From CAYLUN01 sp964386865 (GTDB lineage Bacteria; Verrucomicrobiota; Kiritimatiellia; RFP12; UBA1067), in the NCBI GenBank assembly GCA_964386865.1, contig CAYLUN010000026.1:1-63477 (forward strand): a DNA stretch of 63,477 nt, read 5' to 3'. The translations under genes and the position numbers were made by a program. Positions 8,034 through 16,534 of the stretch are shown piece after piece. The stretch's first letter is position 1. Each line of letters begins with the position of its first letter. The notes beneath the pieces are model-generated. The model did not search any database, was not told the origin of the DNA, and saw only the letters and a program-made list of their open reading frames with translations.

Positions 8034-8802
8034 CGGACGTTATTGTCTCGGGGTCGGGCCAGTCGCCTTGGATGAACGTAAAAGGGAAAAGCGGTAACCA
8101 AAACCAAGCGTTCCAGTAATCCTCATAGCTCTTCCGAGAGAGCACCCTGCCGTTCGCATACGTTGTCATGCTAACAGCGAGGACTTTATTGTGATGAGCG
8201 GGAAGCAACGTGAGGGAGCAACTGCACACAAGACCTTCCAGAAACCAGGTCCAATTGCCTTGCTTGAGCGACGTTTCGCAGTCGAACCAGACTGCGTCAG
8301 GGGGCAAGATGCGGCTACGAAAGGCGCTGTCGGTTCGCATTTTTCTGCAGAATTCGACGTGTGCCTCCTTGTCGAGAAGCTTTTGAAAGAGTTCTTCCTT
8401 CTTCGCTGAATCGGGCACGTAGTATGTGGTCATGAAAATGCCTTCTAATTTTTGCTGCCTGATTTGCGGGATGAGGCGCTCATATTTGACCATATTAGCC
8501 TCCACCCTGTTTAACACTTCCTGGCTCGCCTTCAAGTTTTCAACTTCATTTTGTTGCTGTGACAGGTAGATTCCGCCAGAGGCTGCTATAACCTTCTTGA
8601 GATTCTGGGAAAAGAAGTCCGACGGCACGACATTTCCCATAGACGACGTACCGTCAAAAGACACCGTTTCCGTGACCAAACACGGATTTTTCATCATCTG
8701 AGGTTTTGCAGTTTGTTTCGGCAGCTGATTACCCGGAAACGTCGCGCATCCCAACGTGCTTAAGAGCACAACCGGCATCAGTATTACGATTAGATTTCTC
8801 AT
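7975..8802 (-). CDS. Predicted lipoprotein of unknown function
   Basis: A 275-residue protein with a type II signal peptide (hydrophobic stretch ending LLSTLGC, lipidated Cys at residue 19), so it should be membrane-anchored in the cell envelope. The mature part has mixed charged and hydrophobic sequence and an aromatic-rich block near the C-terminus (WNAWFWLPLFPF). I recognise no family. Its base composition is clearly more AT-rich than everything around it, which suggests recent acquisition. The 3' end abuts the cut-off start at 7935. The ATG at 8802 is followed directly by the signal peptide. Confidence 0.75.
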   Translation of the reverse strand: MRNLIVILMPVVLLSTLGCATFPGNQLPKQTAKPQMMKNPCLVTETVSFDGTSSMGNVVPSDFFSQNLKKVIAASGGIYLSQQQNEVENLKASQEVLNRVEANMVKYERLIPQIRQQKLEGIFMTTYYVPDSAKKEELFQKLLDKEAHVEFCRKMRTDSAFRSRILPPDAVWFDCETSLKQGNWTWFLEGLVCSCSLTLLPAHHNKVLAVSMTTYANGRVLSRKSYEDYWNAWFWLPLFPFTFIQGDWPDPETITSVKDNMATTAVLDFQRVNRK

Positions 8803-9358
8803 AGGTGTCGATTCTTTCTCGGTCGACCACTTGCGTTATGCAAATGGTCGGATTAGGGATGTGGGAAACGTGGGAGTGGCGGGAGGAGAGGGGGCGGGTT
8901 CGCCCCTACGGTTAGGGGAGTTTCGTGAGTTTGGCGGCGATTTTGGCGAAGAGGTCGCAGGCGGCCTCCAGTTCGTCGGCCAGTTCGGTGGCGAGAATTT
9001 GCGGCGGGGGGAGGGCACCGGGGCCGCAACAAGTGGCGAGCTCGTCGAAATCGTGTCGCGCGGCGGGCCTTTTGTTCCGGTGATTCCCCCATAGATCATT
9101 CTTTCACAGATTGTAGCGCACGCGGCGTACCCACAAAAATGCTTTAAGTTTATCACTCGGGGCGCGTAAAGGGCGAGGGAAAAGGGGGGGGATGTGGGGG
9201 AGAATTGTTGCACCGTGGATGCTTCCGGGGTTGTACCACATCGCATGAGAAGGCCTACCCACTGAGCCGTCTTTCTGCTACGCTATCCACAGTCGGATGA
9301 TGCGCCTCCTTGTGCGGCGGTCGCGTTACCCGATACGGAACCTGGGAGGGTCACGCTG
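8803..9358. other. Non-coding stretch with a gene remnant
   Basis: The 556 bases between the lipoprotein and fucosidase genes hold no intact gene. They contain the palindromic motif GGGGCG-GGTT-CGCCCC (about 8890-8905), a remnant reading frame on the minus strand (8912-9103), and the upstream region of the fucosidase gene. I could not place a convincing promoter for the fucosidase gene here. Confidence 0.5.
8912..9103 (-). pseudogene. Reading-frame remnant without a start codon
   Basis: On the minus strand a frame of about 63 codons runs from just after a TGA at 9104-9106 to a TAA at 8912-8914. It has protein-like composition ending in LADELEAACDLFAKIAAKL, which would form an amphipathic helix. 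It contains no ATG, GTG or TTG start. It looks like the C-terminal end of a larger gene that has lost its 5' part. The parent family is not recognised. Confidence 0.3.
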
Positions 9359-10747
9359 ATGAACAGACGGATGTTCCTGAAGATGGCGGGCGCGGTGCCG
9401 GCGGCTGTTGCGGTGTCGGGGGTGCCGGCCGTGCCGGCGCGGGCGGCGGGCGGCGCGGAGCCGCGACTGGCCCCGCGCTTCGGCGACGGGCGGGACTGGT
9501 GGTTCCAGCGGCGCTTCGGGATGTTCGTGCACTGGGGGCTCTACTCCATCAACGGCTGGCACGAGCAGGAGCAGTGGCGCCGCCGCGTCCCGCGCGCGGA
9601 GTACGTGAAGCTCGCCCAGAAGTGGAACCCCGTCAAGTTCGACCCCGACGCGTGGCTCGACCTCGCCGAAGAGGCGGGCATGGGGTACCTCTGCCTGACC
9701 ACCAAGCACCACGACGGCTTCTGCCTCTTCGAGTCCAAGCAGACCGACTACCACTCGGTGAACACGCCGTACAAGAAGGACGTGATCCGCCTGCTCGCGG
9801 ACGCCTGCCACAAACGCAAGTTCCCGCTTTGCCTCTACTACTCGATCGCGGACTGGCACCATCCGAATTACCCGAACCAAGGCCGCCACCACGAATTGCC
9901 GGCGCAGCCCGGCGACACGCCCGACCTCAAGGCCTACACCGAATTCGTGCGGGCGCAGATCCGCGAACTCTGCACGAACTACGGCGAGATCCACGGCCTC
10001 TGGTGGGACATGAACGTGGACAAGCTCGAAGACCCCTCCATGAGCGCCATGATCCGCCAGCTGCAGCCGAACGCGGTGATCAACGACCGCGGCTATGACG
10101 CGGGCGACTTCGGCACGCCCGAGCGCGACTACACGAAAGACGGCGAGGCGCTGCTCTCGTTTACCAAGCGCACCGAGGCCTGCCAGGCCGTGGGCACCGA
10201 GAGCTGGGGCTACCGCGGCGACGAGGACTACTATGCCGACCGGCACCTGATCCGCAGCATCGACAAGTATCTGGCCCGCGACGCGAACTACCTGCTGAAC
10301 GTGGGCCCGAAGCCGGACGGCACGATCGGCGCGGAGTCGGCCGCGATCCTGAAGCGCATCGGCGCGTGGTACAAATCGGTCAAGGAGTCGTTCGACGGCG
10401 TCGTGCCCGCGTCCGACCTGACCAAGAACCGAGACGTGCTGCTGACGCGCAAGGGCAACACGCTCTACGCGCATCTCTACAAAGACGCGGTCGCGGACGC
10501 GATCAAGCTTCCGCCGTTCGACGCGCTGCCGCGCCGGGCGACGCTGCTCAACACGGGCAACGAGCTGGCCTGCTCGACGGAGCTCACGCCGCGCGACCAC
10601 GTGGAGCAGAAGAGCTTCCTGCGCATACGCGGGATTCCGGTCAACGAGCTTGCCAACACGGTTCCCGTGCTCAAGCTGGAGTTCGACAAGCTGCCCGTGG
10701 CGGCCGCAGCAGCCGTCGGCGACGCCGACGACATCAAGCGGCGTTAG
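9359..10747 (+). CDS. Alpha-L-fucosidase, GH29, Tat-exported
   Basis: This glycoside hydrolase releases L-fucose from oligo- or polysaccharides by a retaining mechanism. The 462-residue protein starts with a twin-arginine signal (NRRMFLK then a hydrophobic stretch). The GH29 core shows FGMFVHWGLYS (about 53-63), TKHHDGF (115-121) and LWWDMN (214-219), where Asp217 is the expected nucleophile. The acid/base residue varies in this family and I cannot assign it. A strong GGGAGGGT precedes the ATG at 9359. With the nearby FHS symporter and the alginate-lyase-family gene, it points to use of fucose-containing polysaccharides, although no sulfatase is in the window. Confidence 0.93.
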   Translation: MNRRMFLKMAGAVPAAVAVSGVPAVPARAAGGAEPRLAPRFGDGRDWWFQRRFGMFVHWGLYSINGWHEQEQWRRRVPRAEYVKLAQKWNPVKFDPDAWLDLAEEAGMGYLCLTTKHHDGFCLFESKQTDYHSVNTPYKKDVIRLLADACHKRKFPLCLYYSIADWHHPNYPNQGRHHELPAQPGDTPDLKAYTEFVRAQIRELCTNYGEIHGLWWDMNVDKLEDPSMSAMIRQLQPNAVINDRGYDAGDFGTPERDYTKDGEALLSFTKRTEACQAVGTESWGYRGDEDYYADRHLIRSIDKYLARDANYLLNVGPKPDGTIGAESAAILKRIGAWYKSVKESFDGVVPASDLTKNRDVLLTRKGNTLYAHLYKDAVADAIKLPPFDALPRRATLLNTGNELACSTELTPRDHVEQKSFLRIRGIPVNELANTVPVLKLEFDKLPVAAAAAVGDADDIKRR

Positions 10748-10773
10748 GGGGGTGGAGGTCCATGCTTGCCGGC

Positions 10774-10802
10774 TTGACTTTCGTGCGGCTGGTGCGCATG
10801 CT
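10774..10802 (+). promoter_or_regulatory. Sigma-70-like promoter before the CstA-type gene
   Basis: TTGACT (10774-10779), a 17-base spacer, and CATGCT (10797-10802). The start would be near 10809, about 40 bases before the ATG at 10851. Confidence 0.45.
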
Positions 10803-10850
10803 TATGCGGCTTTTTGAGTCTGAGTGGCGGATGAATCGTTGAGGTGCGAC

Positions 10851-12551
10851 ATGAGTCTTCTCGTTGTGATCGGCGGGGTTGCGGCTATCTTGGGTATCGC
10901 CTACTGGCTTTACGGGGGATTGCTTGCGCGGCTCTTCAAGCTGGACCCTGAGGCTAAGACGCCTGCCGTCACGATGCGGGACGACGTGGACTACGTGCCG
11001 ATCCCGCCGCATTTCTTGCTCGGCCAGCACTTCTCGGCCATTGCTGCGGCGGGGCCGATCGTCGGCCCGATCGTGGCGGGGGTTGCGTTCGGGTGGGGGC
11101 CGGCGTTAGCCTGGATCCTCATTGGCGCGATCTTCATCGGCGGCGTGCACGACTTCAGCGCGCTCGTGGCGTCGGTTCGCCATCAGGCCTGCTCGATCAC
11201 CGAGGTTGTGCGGCTGAACATGACGCGCCGCGCGTACCTGCTTTTCCTCGGGTTCATCTGGATCGCCCTCGTGTATATCATCGTGGCGTTCACGGACGTC
11301 ACGGCCCAGTCATTCGTGGGGAAAGTGACGCTTGAGGACGGCAGCGTGGTCAGCGGGGCCGGCATCGCTTCGTCTTCGCTTCTCTACCTGTTGCTGCCGG
11401 TGTTCATGGGCCTGCTCATGCGTTACGCGAAGCTGTCCATCGGGTGGGCGACGGTCATCTTCCTGCCGCTGGTTGGCGTGGCGATCTGGGCGGGGCAGAA
11501 GATCCCGTTCAACGTGGAGACCTTGTTCAATGTGAATCAGGTTACCGCGCTCAGGATCTGGGACGTGGCGCTGCTGGCGTACTGCTGCCTCGCGGGCGTG
11601 GTTCCGATGTGGCTGCTCCTGCAGCCGCGCGGGCACCTCGGCGGCTGTTTCCTGTATGTCGCCATCTTCGGCGCGGCCGCGGGGCTGGTGATCGGCGGGA
11701 AAACCGTTCAGTATCCGGTCTTTAACACGTGGACGGCGGCGAACGGAGACACGCTGTTCCCGTTCCTGTTCATCACCATTGCCTGCGGCGCCTGCTCCGG
11801 ATTCCACGCGATCGTCTGTTCCGGCACGAGCAGCAAGCAGCTGCGGCGCGAGCCGGATGCGCGGGTCATCGGGTATGGCGCGATGTTGCTTGAGGCCCTT
11901 GTGGCCGCCGTGTCGCTGGCGTGCGTGATGATGCTGGCGGTTGGCGACCCGATGGTCAAGAAGGCGCCGAACTTCATCTACGCCAACGGCATCGGCGAGT
12001 TTCTCGCGGTCTTCGGCGTGGCCAAGTCGTTCGGGATCTCCTTCGGCCTGCTCGCGTTCGCGACGTTTGTATACGACACGCTGGACATCTGTACGCGGCT
12101 GGGCCGGTACATCATCCAGGAGCTCACCGGATGGAAGGGACGGAGCGGCAAGTGGGCGGCCACCGCCATCATGGCAGCCACGCCGCTTCTGTTCGTGATG
12201 CGGACGGCGACCGACAGCAAGGGCGCTGCGATACCGGCGTGGAAGGCGTTCTGGACGCTGTTCGGCGCGAGCAACCAGCTGCTCGCCGCGCTGACGCTGC
12301 TGGGGATCACCGTGTGGCTGGTTCATCGGTACCGCGCCCGGTGGATCTGGTTTGTGATGGGAGTGCCCACCGCCTTCATGTACGTGATGAGCTTGTGGGC
12401 TCTAGGGCTGATCCTGCGCGCGAAGCTGGCTCTCGCCGGGTGGTGGGGCGACCCCGTGCCGTGGGTCGCCGTGGTGCTTATCGTCCTTGCGCTGCTGATG
12501 CTGGTCGAGGCCATCAAGACCATCGCGCACACGTGCAAGACGCGGGCGTGA
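10851..12551 (+). CDS. cstA: Carbon starvation protein CstA family transporter
   Basis: This is an integral inner-membrane protein of the CstA family, known in other bacteria for pyruvate or peptide uptake under carbon limitation. The 566-residue chain has many hydrophobic segments. It carries the family's early motifs PIPPHFLLGQHFSAIAAAGP (about 45-64) and GGVHDF. It is shorter than the roughly 700-residue enterobacterial proteins, as is common outside proteobacteria. The ATG at 10851 has GAGG 7 bases upstream. It converges on the alginate-lyase-family gene with 24 bases between stops and has its own likely promoter. Confidence 0.88.
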   Translation: MSLLVVIGGVAAILGIAYWLYGGLLARLFKLDPEAKTPAVTMRDDVDYVPIPPHFLLGQHFSAIAAAGPIVGPIVAGVAFGWGPALAWILIGAIFIGGVHDFSALVASVRHQACSITEVVRLNMTRRAYLLFLGFIWIALVYIIVAFTDVTAQSFVGKVTLEDGSVVSGAGIASSSLLYLLLPVFMGLLMRYAKLSIGWATVIFLPLVGVAIWAGQKIPFNVETLFNVNQVTALRIWDVALLAYCCLAGVVPMWLLLQPRGHLGGCFLYVAIFGAAAGLVIGGKTVQYPVFNTWTAANGDTLFPFLFITIACGACSGFHAIVCSGTSSKQLRREPDARVIGYGAMLLEALVAAVSLACVMMLAVGDPMVKKAPNFIYANGIGEFLAVFGVAKSFGISFGLLAFATFVYDTLDICTRLGRYIIQELTGWKGRSGKWAATAIMAATPLLFVMRTATDSKGAAIPAWKAFWTLFGASNQLLAALTLLGITVWLVHRYRARWIWFVMGVPTAFMYVMSLWALGLILRAKLALAGWWGDPVPWVAVVLIVLALLMLVEAIKTIAHTCKTRA

Positions 12552-12575
12552 TCGCGCGTCGCAGCCCGCGCCTCC

Positions 12576-13763
12576 CTACGGTTGAGCGGCGGGTTCTCGC
12601 GCGGCGGACGCCAGTGGCGGCAGGGAGAAGAGGAGCGTGCCGAAGCCGGGGTGGTCGGCGCCATGCGCCGCGCCCTCGGGGCGGAGCTTGTCGGCGGCCT
12701 TGCGCGTGAAGGGCGCGGGCATGCCACGGCGGTTCTGGTAGTGGTTCCAGACCATCTCGTAAACCGGGCGCAGGCTGCCGCGCCCGTCGGCGGACACCTG
12801 CTTGTGGCGGTATTTGCCGGTCGTGTCGGTGTGGGGGACGAACGGCACGCTGTCGTCGCCAAGATTGTAGCGGGCGGTGTACTCGAAGCCTTTGAGCAAG
12901 CGGCTGTCGGCCTCGCCGTAGAGGTCGAGCCCCTGGCTCCACGCGACCTCGCAGGCTTCTGCCAGCAGCGCGAGGCCGAGCTGGGTGTGCTGCTGGTCGC
13001 GGCCGCTCTCCTGGCACTGGCCGTCCTCGTTGAAGACATAGTTGATGAGCCGCCCGTTTCCCTTGCCCAAGCGGTAGTAGCGGACTGCGCGGTCGAAGAG
13101 CGTCCGATCATTGCAGAAAACGCCGATGGCCATCACGGTTTTGATGCACGCGGCGTCCCAGTTGCCGTTGGCGTGCAGGGCGAAGTTCAGGATCGGAGGA
13201 AGGACGGCTTCCGTGAGCATGCGCTCGCAGCGGGCGACGTCGGCACGCTGCCACGCAGGATAGGTGTGGCGCATCAGCTCGGCGGCGTTGGCGAATTTGA
13301 AACCGTTGAGCCCGGCGCTGAGCTGCACGTCGCGGCCATCCATCGTCTTGAGCGTGACCGCCCAGGCGTTGAGGATCTCGACGGCCTTTTTGGCATGGGC
13401 GTCGTTGCCGGTGACGCACCACATCAGGGCGTTTTGGTAGGCGGCGTTTCCGTCCAGCACCATCTGCCCATTGCCTGCGGCGTTGAGCGGCCCTCGCGTG
13501 ACGGTCTCCAGCGGGCCGTTCAGTTTCCAGTCGGCCTGCGAGCAGCGGTCGGCCCGCAGCGTCTCGAAGCCGCTCTTCCACGGCTCCTGGCCAGTGGCGA
13601 CGCGCTGCCGCATGCGGTCGAGGTCGGCCCGCGTGTGGAGCAGCCCGGGGTGTGCGAATGGGCGCGGCGCCGGCGCGTTCGCGACGGCCTGCGCGAGCGC
13701 GAGGGCGGCCGGCGCGAGCGCGCACAGGAGTGCAACTGGGCGGCTAAAATGGGGGAGGTGCAT
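12576..13763 (-). CDS. Alginate lyase family protein, secreted
   Basis: An exported polysaccharide-lyase-like protein of 395 residues with the alginate_lyase (alpha/alpha toroid) fold. A Sec signal peptide covers about residues 1-25 (hydrophobic, ending ALALAQA). Family-like blocks include HPGLLHTRADLDRMR near the N-terminus, NGNWDAACIKTVMAIGVF in the middle, and QESGRDQQHTQLGLALLAEA. Such proteins cleave uronic-acid polysaccharides by beta-elimination, but many family members have untested substrates, so alginate itself is only one possibility. I use the ATG at 13763; a GTG at 13784 is the alternative, and neither has a clear ribosome-binding site. Confidence 0.8.
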   Translation of the reverse strand: MHLPHFSRPVALLCALAPAALALAQAVANAPAPRPFAHPGLLHTRADLDRMRQRVATGQEPWKSGFETLRADRCSQADWKLNGPLETVTRGPLNAAGNGQMVLDGNAAYQNALMWCVTGNDAHAKKAVEILNAWAVTLKTMDGRDVQLSAGLNGFKFANAAELMRHTYPAWQRADVARCERMLTEAVLPPILNFALHANGNWDAACIKTVMAIGVFCNDRTLFDRAVRYYRLGKGNGRLINYVFNEDGQCQESGRDQQHTQLGLALLAEACEVAWSQGLDLYGEADSRLLKGFEYTARYNLGDDSVPFVPHTDTTGKYRHKQVSADGRGSLRPVYEMVWNHYQNRRGMPAPFTRKAADKLRPEGAAHGADHPGFGTLLFSLPPLASAAREPAAQP

Positions 13764-13833
13764 ATAGCGACGAAAAAATATCACGCCCGTCTGGCGGGCG
13801 CAAACACAAACGAGGAAAACAAGTCAGGCCGCA

Positions 13834-13962
13834 GCAATTCTAATTACGACAAGGCGCGCGCTGTGGGAAGGCCCTTACGGGTCCGCTACAAACGAATTCG
13901 AGTACGTTTGCTTATGTTTGTAGTGGCGCCGTGAGGCGCTTCTTGGCCCTAATTAGAATGGC
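13834..13962 (+). repeat. Interspersed MITE-like element, copy B
   Basis: A 129-bp non-coding element bounded by inverted repeats GCAATTCTAATTA (13834-13846) and TAATTAGAATGGC (13950-13962), 12 of 13 positions complementary. It aligns with the reverse complement of 6680-6805, sharing GGGAAGGCCCTTACGGG exactly and ACAAACGAATTCG exactly. It lies in the spacer between the divergent lyase and isomerase genes, just upstream of a promoter. Confidence 0.75.
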
Positions 13963-13982
13963 TGGCAAGGCCGTCCGCGCCG

Positions 13983-14011
13983 TTGCTTGTGTCAGCGGAC
14001 GGTGCTAGAAT
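13983..14011 (+). promoter_or_regulatory. Sigma-70-like promoter of the isomerase/epimerase gene
   Basis: TTGCTT (13983-13988), a 17-base spacer, and TAGAAT (14006-14011). Transcription would start near 14018, giving a leader of about 115 bases. Confidence 0.65.
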
Positions 14012-14020
14012 TACGGGCAA

Positions 14021-14056
14021 GCCCGCCACCCGCAGAGCGGGATTTAACGGTGGGGC
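14021..14056 (+). promoter_or_regulatory. Hairpin at the 5' end of the leader
   Basis: GCCC (14021-14024) and CACC (14027-14030) pair with GGTGGGGC (14049-14056) around a GC bulge. CGC (14031-14033) pairs with GCG (14037-14039) around the loop AGA. The structure starts a few bases after the predicted transcription start. It matches no riboswitch I recognise. Confidence 0.35.
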
Positions 14057-14086
14057 AACGCGAACGTCGAACGCAGAACGTTGAAG
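14057..14086 (+). repeat. Short degenerate tandem repeat (CGAACG type)
   Basis: Units of CGAACGT / CGAACGC / AGAACGTTG repeat in the leader of the isomerase gene. The pattern is of the simple intergenic repeat type seen at several other places in this window. Confidence 0.5.
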
Positions 14087-14133
14087 TTATGGACAAGCCG
14101 CAGTCGTGTGAGGCGCGGCAAGGAGGGCTGAAC

Positions 14134-15108
14134 ATGCAAAAGGGGTTATCGCGCCGTCGGATGTTGCAGGGTGTCGCGCAGGCCGCTGCCGTGTGCGGCG
14201 CGGGGTTGGCCGTGGGCCGGGTCAAGGCGGCTGAGGCGGCCAAGCCGGCGGGCCTCACGGTCGGCATCTCGACGCTCGGGTTCTCCGGCCACACCAACGC
14301 GTCACTGGCCAAGGAGCTGGCGGCGGCGGGGTTCGGGACGGTTCAGCTTTTTCTGACGCAGACCGACAGCAATTTCTGGAAGTACAACAGCCGGGCGGAC
14401 GTCTCCAGCCTCACGCCGGCGCGGTGCAAGGCGATCTCCGCCGCGTACCGCGACGCGGGCCTTGACCTCCACAGTATCGGCGTTTACACGAACCTGATCC
14501 ACCCGGGCGAGGCGGAGCTGGAGGCGAACCTGGCCTATTTCGAGGCGATGATGGAAATCGGCGGGCACATGGGCGTTCGCACCTTCATCAACGAGGCCGG
14601 GCACTATCACGACGCGAGCGCGCCCGCGCCGTCCATACCAATCGAGTTTCATGACGCCGTGTGGCCGCGCATGGTGGCCACGGGGCAGAAGCTTGCGGAG
14701 CTGGCGGCGAAGCATGACGCCCAGGTGCTGCTGGAGCCGTTCTACCGCGGGTTCCTGGCGAGCGCGAAGCGGCTGCGGCTATTTGTCGAGGCGGTCGGGT
14801 CGCCCCGCGTCCGCGTGCTGCTCGATCCGGCGAACCTGATTGAGCTGAATGACCTCGACGAGATGTTCCAGCAACTCGCGCCCTGGATCGACTGCCTGCA
14901 CGCGAAGGATCGCAAGCTGCACACCGACCGCGGCGTGGCCGCGGGCAAGGGCGATCTTGACTACGCGCGGTTCGTGACGCTGGCGGCGCAGCGCACGCCC
15001 GCGGCGCCGCTGATCCTCGAATACGTAGGGCCGAAGGACTATCTGGACGCCCGCGCGCACCTGCTGGGCGCCATGCGCGCGGCCGGCGTGCCAGAGGCGA
15101 AACGGTGA
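14134..15108 (+). CDS. Sugar phosphate isomerase/epimerase-like TIM-barrel protein, probably exported
   Basis: A 324-residue xylose-isomerase-like TIM barrel (AP endonuclease family 2 superfamily), a fold used for sugar isomerisation or epimerisation with a divalent metal. The N-terminus SRRRMLQG followed by an Ala-rich hydrophobic stretch looks like a twin-arginine signal, so it probably works in the periplasm. Expected metal-ligand positions are present in blocks such as LLEPFYRGF, VRVLLDPANL, CLHAKDRK and LILEYVGP. The ATG at 14134 is chosen over an open upstream extension because AAGGAGGG lies 7 bases before it. The substrate is unknown. Confidence 0.8.
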   Translation: MQKGLSRRRMLQGVAQAAAVCGAGLAVGRVKAAEAAKPAGLTVGISTLGFSGHTNASLAKELAAAGFGTVQLFLTQTDSNFWKYNSRADVSSLTPARCKAISAAYRDAGLDLHSIGVYTNLIHPGEAELEANLAYFEAMMEIGGHMGVRTFINEAGHYHDASAPAPSIPIEFHDAVWPRMVATGQKLAELAAKHDAQVLLEPFYRGFLASAKRLRLFVEAVGSPRVRVLLDPANLIELNDLDEMFQQLAPWIDCLHAKDRKLHTDRGVAAGKGDLDYARFVTLAAQRTPAAPLILEYVGPKDYLDARAHLLGAMRAAGVPEAKR

Positions 15109-15177
15109 GGCGGCCGCCGTCTCGCGGAGGACGAAGCGGGCGCGTCTGGCGGCGTCCGTAAAGCAGGGGGGGCGGCC

Positions 15178-15206
15178 TTGACTTTCCGCAACCGGGCTGG
15201 TATAAG
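15178..15206 (+). promoter_or_regulatory. Strong sigma-70-like promoter of the PfkB kinase gene
   Basis: TTGACT (15178-15183), a 17-base spacer, and TATAAG (15201-15206). Transcription would start near 15213, about 67 bases before the ATG at 15280. Confidence 0.7.
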
Positions 15207-15279
15207 CACGGCGAACGAGGCCTGAAAGCGCGCGGCCCCTTTTTTTTCGAGGTTGAGAAGTAAGCGAAAGGAAGATGAG

Positions 15280-16359
15280 ATGAAGATCGAGTTGAAACCG
15301 AACTGCAAGTACGCCCTGCTGGTGCCGACGAGCATGGGCATCCGCATTACGCCGGTGAATGGCCAGCCGGTTCACTGCGGCGGCGCCTTCATGATGCAGG
15401 CCACGAGCGCCGAGACGAATGTGGCCAGCGTGGCCGCGTACCTCGGCCTGCCGGTCAAGGTGCTCACGACTTTCGTCAAGGGCAGCCCGATCGCCCAGCT
15501 CATCAAGGACAACCTGCGCAGCCGCCACATGGACTACGAGGGCGCCGAGGTCGCGCAGGGTGGGCCGTGGGGCTACCGCCATCAGATCAATATCGCGGAC
15601 AGCGGCTTCGGGTCGCGCGGGCCGCGCGTGTGGAACGACCGCGCCGGCGAGGTCGGCCGCACGCTGAACGTGAAGGATTTTGACCTGGACCGCATCTTCG
15701 GCCAGGAGGGCGTGCAGATCGTCCACCTGTCGGGGCTGATCGGCGCGCTGTCGTCTGAGACCAGCGCGTTCTGCCTGGAGCTGGCCCGCGCCGCCAAGAA
15801 GTACGGGACCAAAATCTCGTTCGACCTGAACTACCGCGCCTCGTTTTGGAAAGGCCGCGAGAAGGAGCTCTCGGCCATCTTCGCCGAGATCGCGAGCGTC
15901 GCCGACATCCTCGTGGGCAACGAGGAGGACTTCCAGCTCTGCCTCGGCGTGCAAGGCCCCGAAGCGGGGGGCAAGGACATCAAGGCTAAGATCGAGGGGT
16001 TCAAGGGCATGATCGAGCGCGTGAAGAAAGCCTACCCGAACGCGCAGACGTACGGCACGACGCTGCGCGAGGTGGAGGACTCGAACAACCACCTGTGGGG
16101 CGCGCTGATGGCCGCGGGCGACGAGTGGCACGTGGTCGAGCCGCGCCACATCACGGTCATGGACCGCATCGGCGGCGGAGACGGCTTCGTGGGCGGCATG
16201 CTCTACGCGATCCTCAAGGGCTGGGAGCCGGAGAAGTGGATCCAGTTCGGCTGGGCCACCGGCGCGCTCGCCACGACGATGCTGGTCGACTACGCGCTGC
16301 CTGCCGACGAAGAGCAGGTCTGGAGCGTCTGGAAGGGCAACGCCCGCGTCCAGCGCTAG
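15280..16359 (+). CDS. PfkB-family carbohydrate kinase (2-keto-3-deoxygluconate kinase-like)
   Basis: This cytoplasmic ribokinase-family enzyme phosphorylates a sugar with ATP. The 359-residue length and sequence style resemble 2-dehydro-3-deoxygluconate kinases. The N-terminal substrate region has HCGGAFMMQATSAETNVA. The C-terminal ATP/anion-hole motif reads DRIGGGDGFVGGM, equivalent to the family's D-T-x-G-A-G-D, with the last Asp as catalytic base. GAAAGGAAG precedes the ATG at 15280. KDG is the product of uronate lyase pathways, which would fit the lyase-family gene nearby, but the substrate is inferred. It has its own promoter and a strong terminator. Confidence 0.82.
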   Translation: MKIELKPNCKYALLVPTSMGIRITPVNGQPVHCGGAFMMQATSAETNVASVAAYLGLPVKVLTTFVKGSPIAQLIKDNLRSRHMDYEGAEVAQGGPWGYRHQINIADSGFGSRGPRVWNDRAGEVGRTLNVKDFDLDRIFGQEGVQIVHLSGLIGALSSETSAFCLELARAAKKYGTKISFDLNYRASFWKGREKELSAIFAEIASVADILVGNEEDFQLCLGVQGPEAGGKDIKAKIEGFKGMIERVKKAYPNAQTYGTTLREVEDSNNHLWGALMAAGDEWHVVEPRHITVMDRIGGGDGFVGGMLYAILKGWEPEKWIQFGWATGALATTMLVDYALPADEEQVWSVWKGNARVQR

Positions 16360-16397
16360 ACGCGCGTCCAGCGAGCCTGAGCTGGCGCGAGGTGTGC

Positions 16398-16441
16398 GGG
16401 GCCTGCGATTCGCTTGTCGAGTCGCGGGCCCCTTGTTTTGT
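16398..16441 (+). terminator. Intrinsic terminator after the PfkB kinase gene
   Basis: GGGGCC (16398-16403) pairs with GGCCCC (16427-16432) in a 14-bp stem with two G-T pairs and a 7-base loop (16412-16418), followed by TTGTTTTGT. Confidence 0.75.
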
Positions 16442-16452
16442 GGTTTGCCGCC

Positions 16453-16481
16453 TTGCGCCAATAGGTGAGAAGGGGTACACT
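16453..16481 (+). promoter_or_regulatory. Sigma-70-like promoter of the ABC/PIG-L/NagB operon
   Basis: TTGCGC (16453-16458), a 17-base spacer, and TACACT (16476-16481). It follows a terminator and directly precedes the operon. Transcription would start near 16488. Confidence 0.65.
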
Positions 16482-16534
16482 TACAAGCAAGGAATGTGCG
16501 TTCAGGTGAGCCTGCTGGCGATCAGGGAGGGAAG

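Noticed and set aside
8836..9246. 136-codon minus-strand frame over 8836-9246
   Set aside because: Pro/Ser/Thr-rich shadow composition; a different frame of the same strand shows the more protein-like remnant at 8912-9103.
9359..10747. Reading the fucosidase neighbourhood as a complete fucoidan-use locus
   Set aside because: No sulfatase, fucose isomerase, fuculokinase or aldolase is present in the window, and the FHS symporter lacks the Asp expected in FucP.
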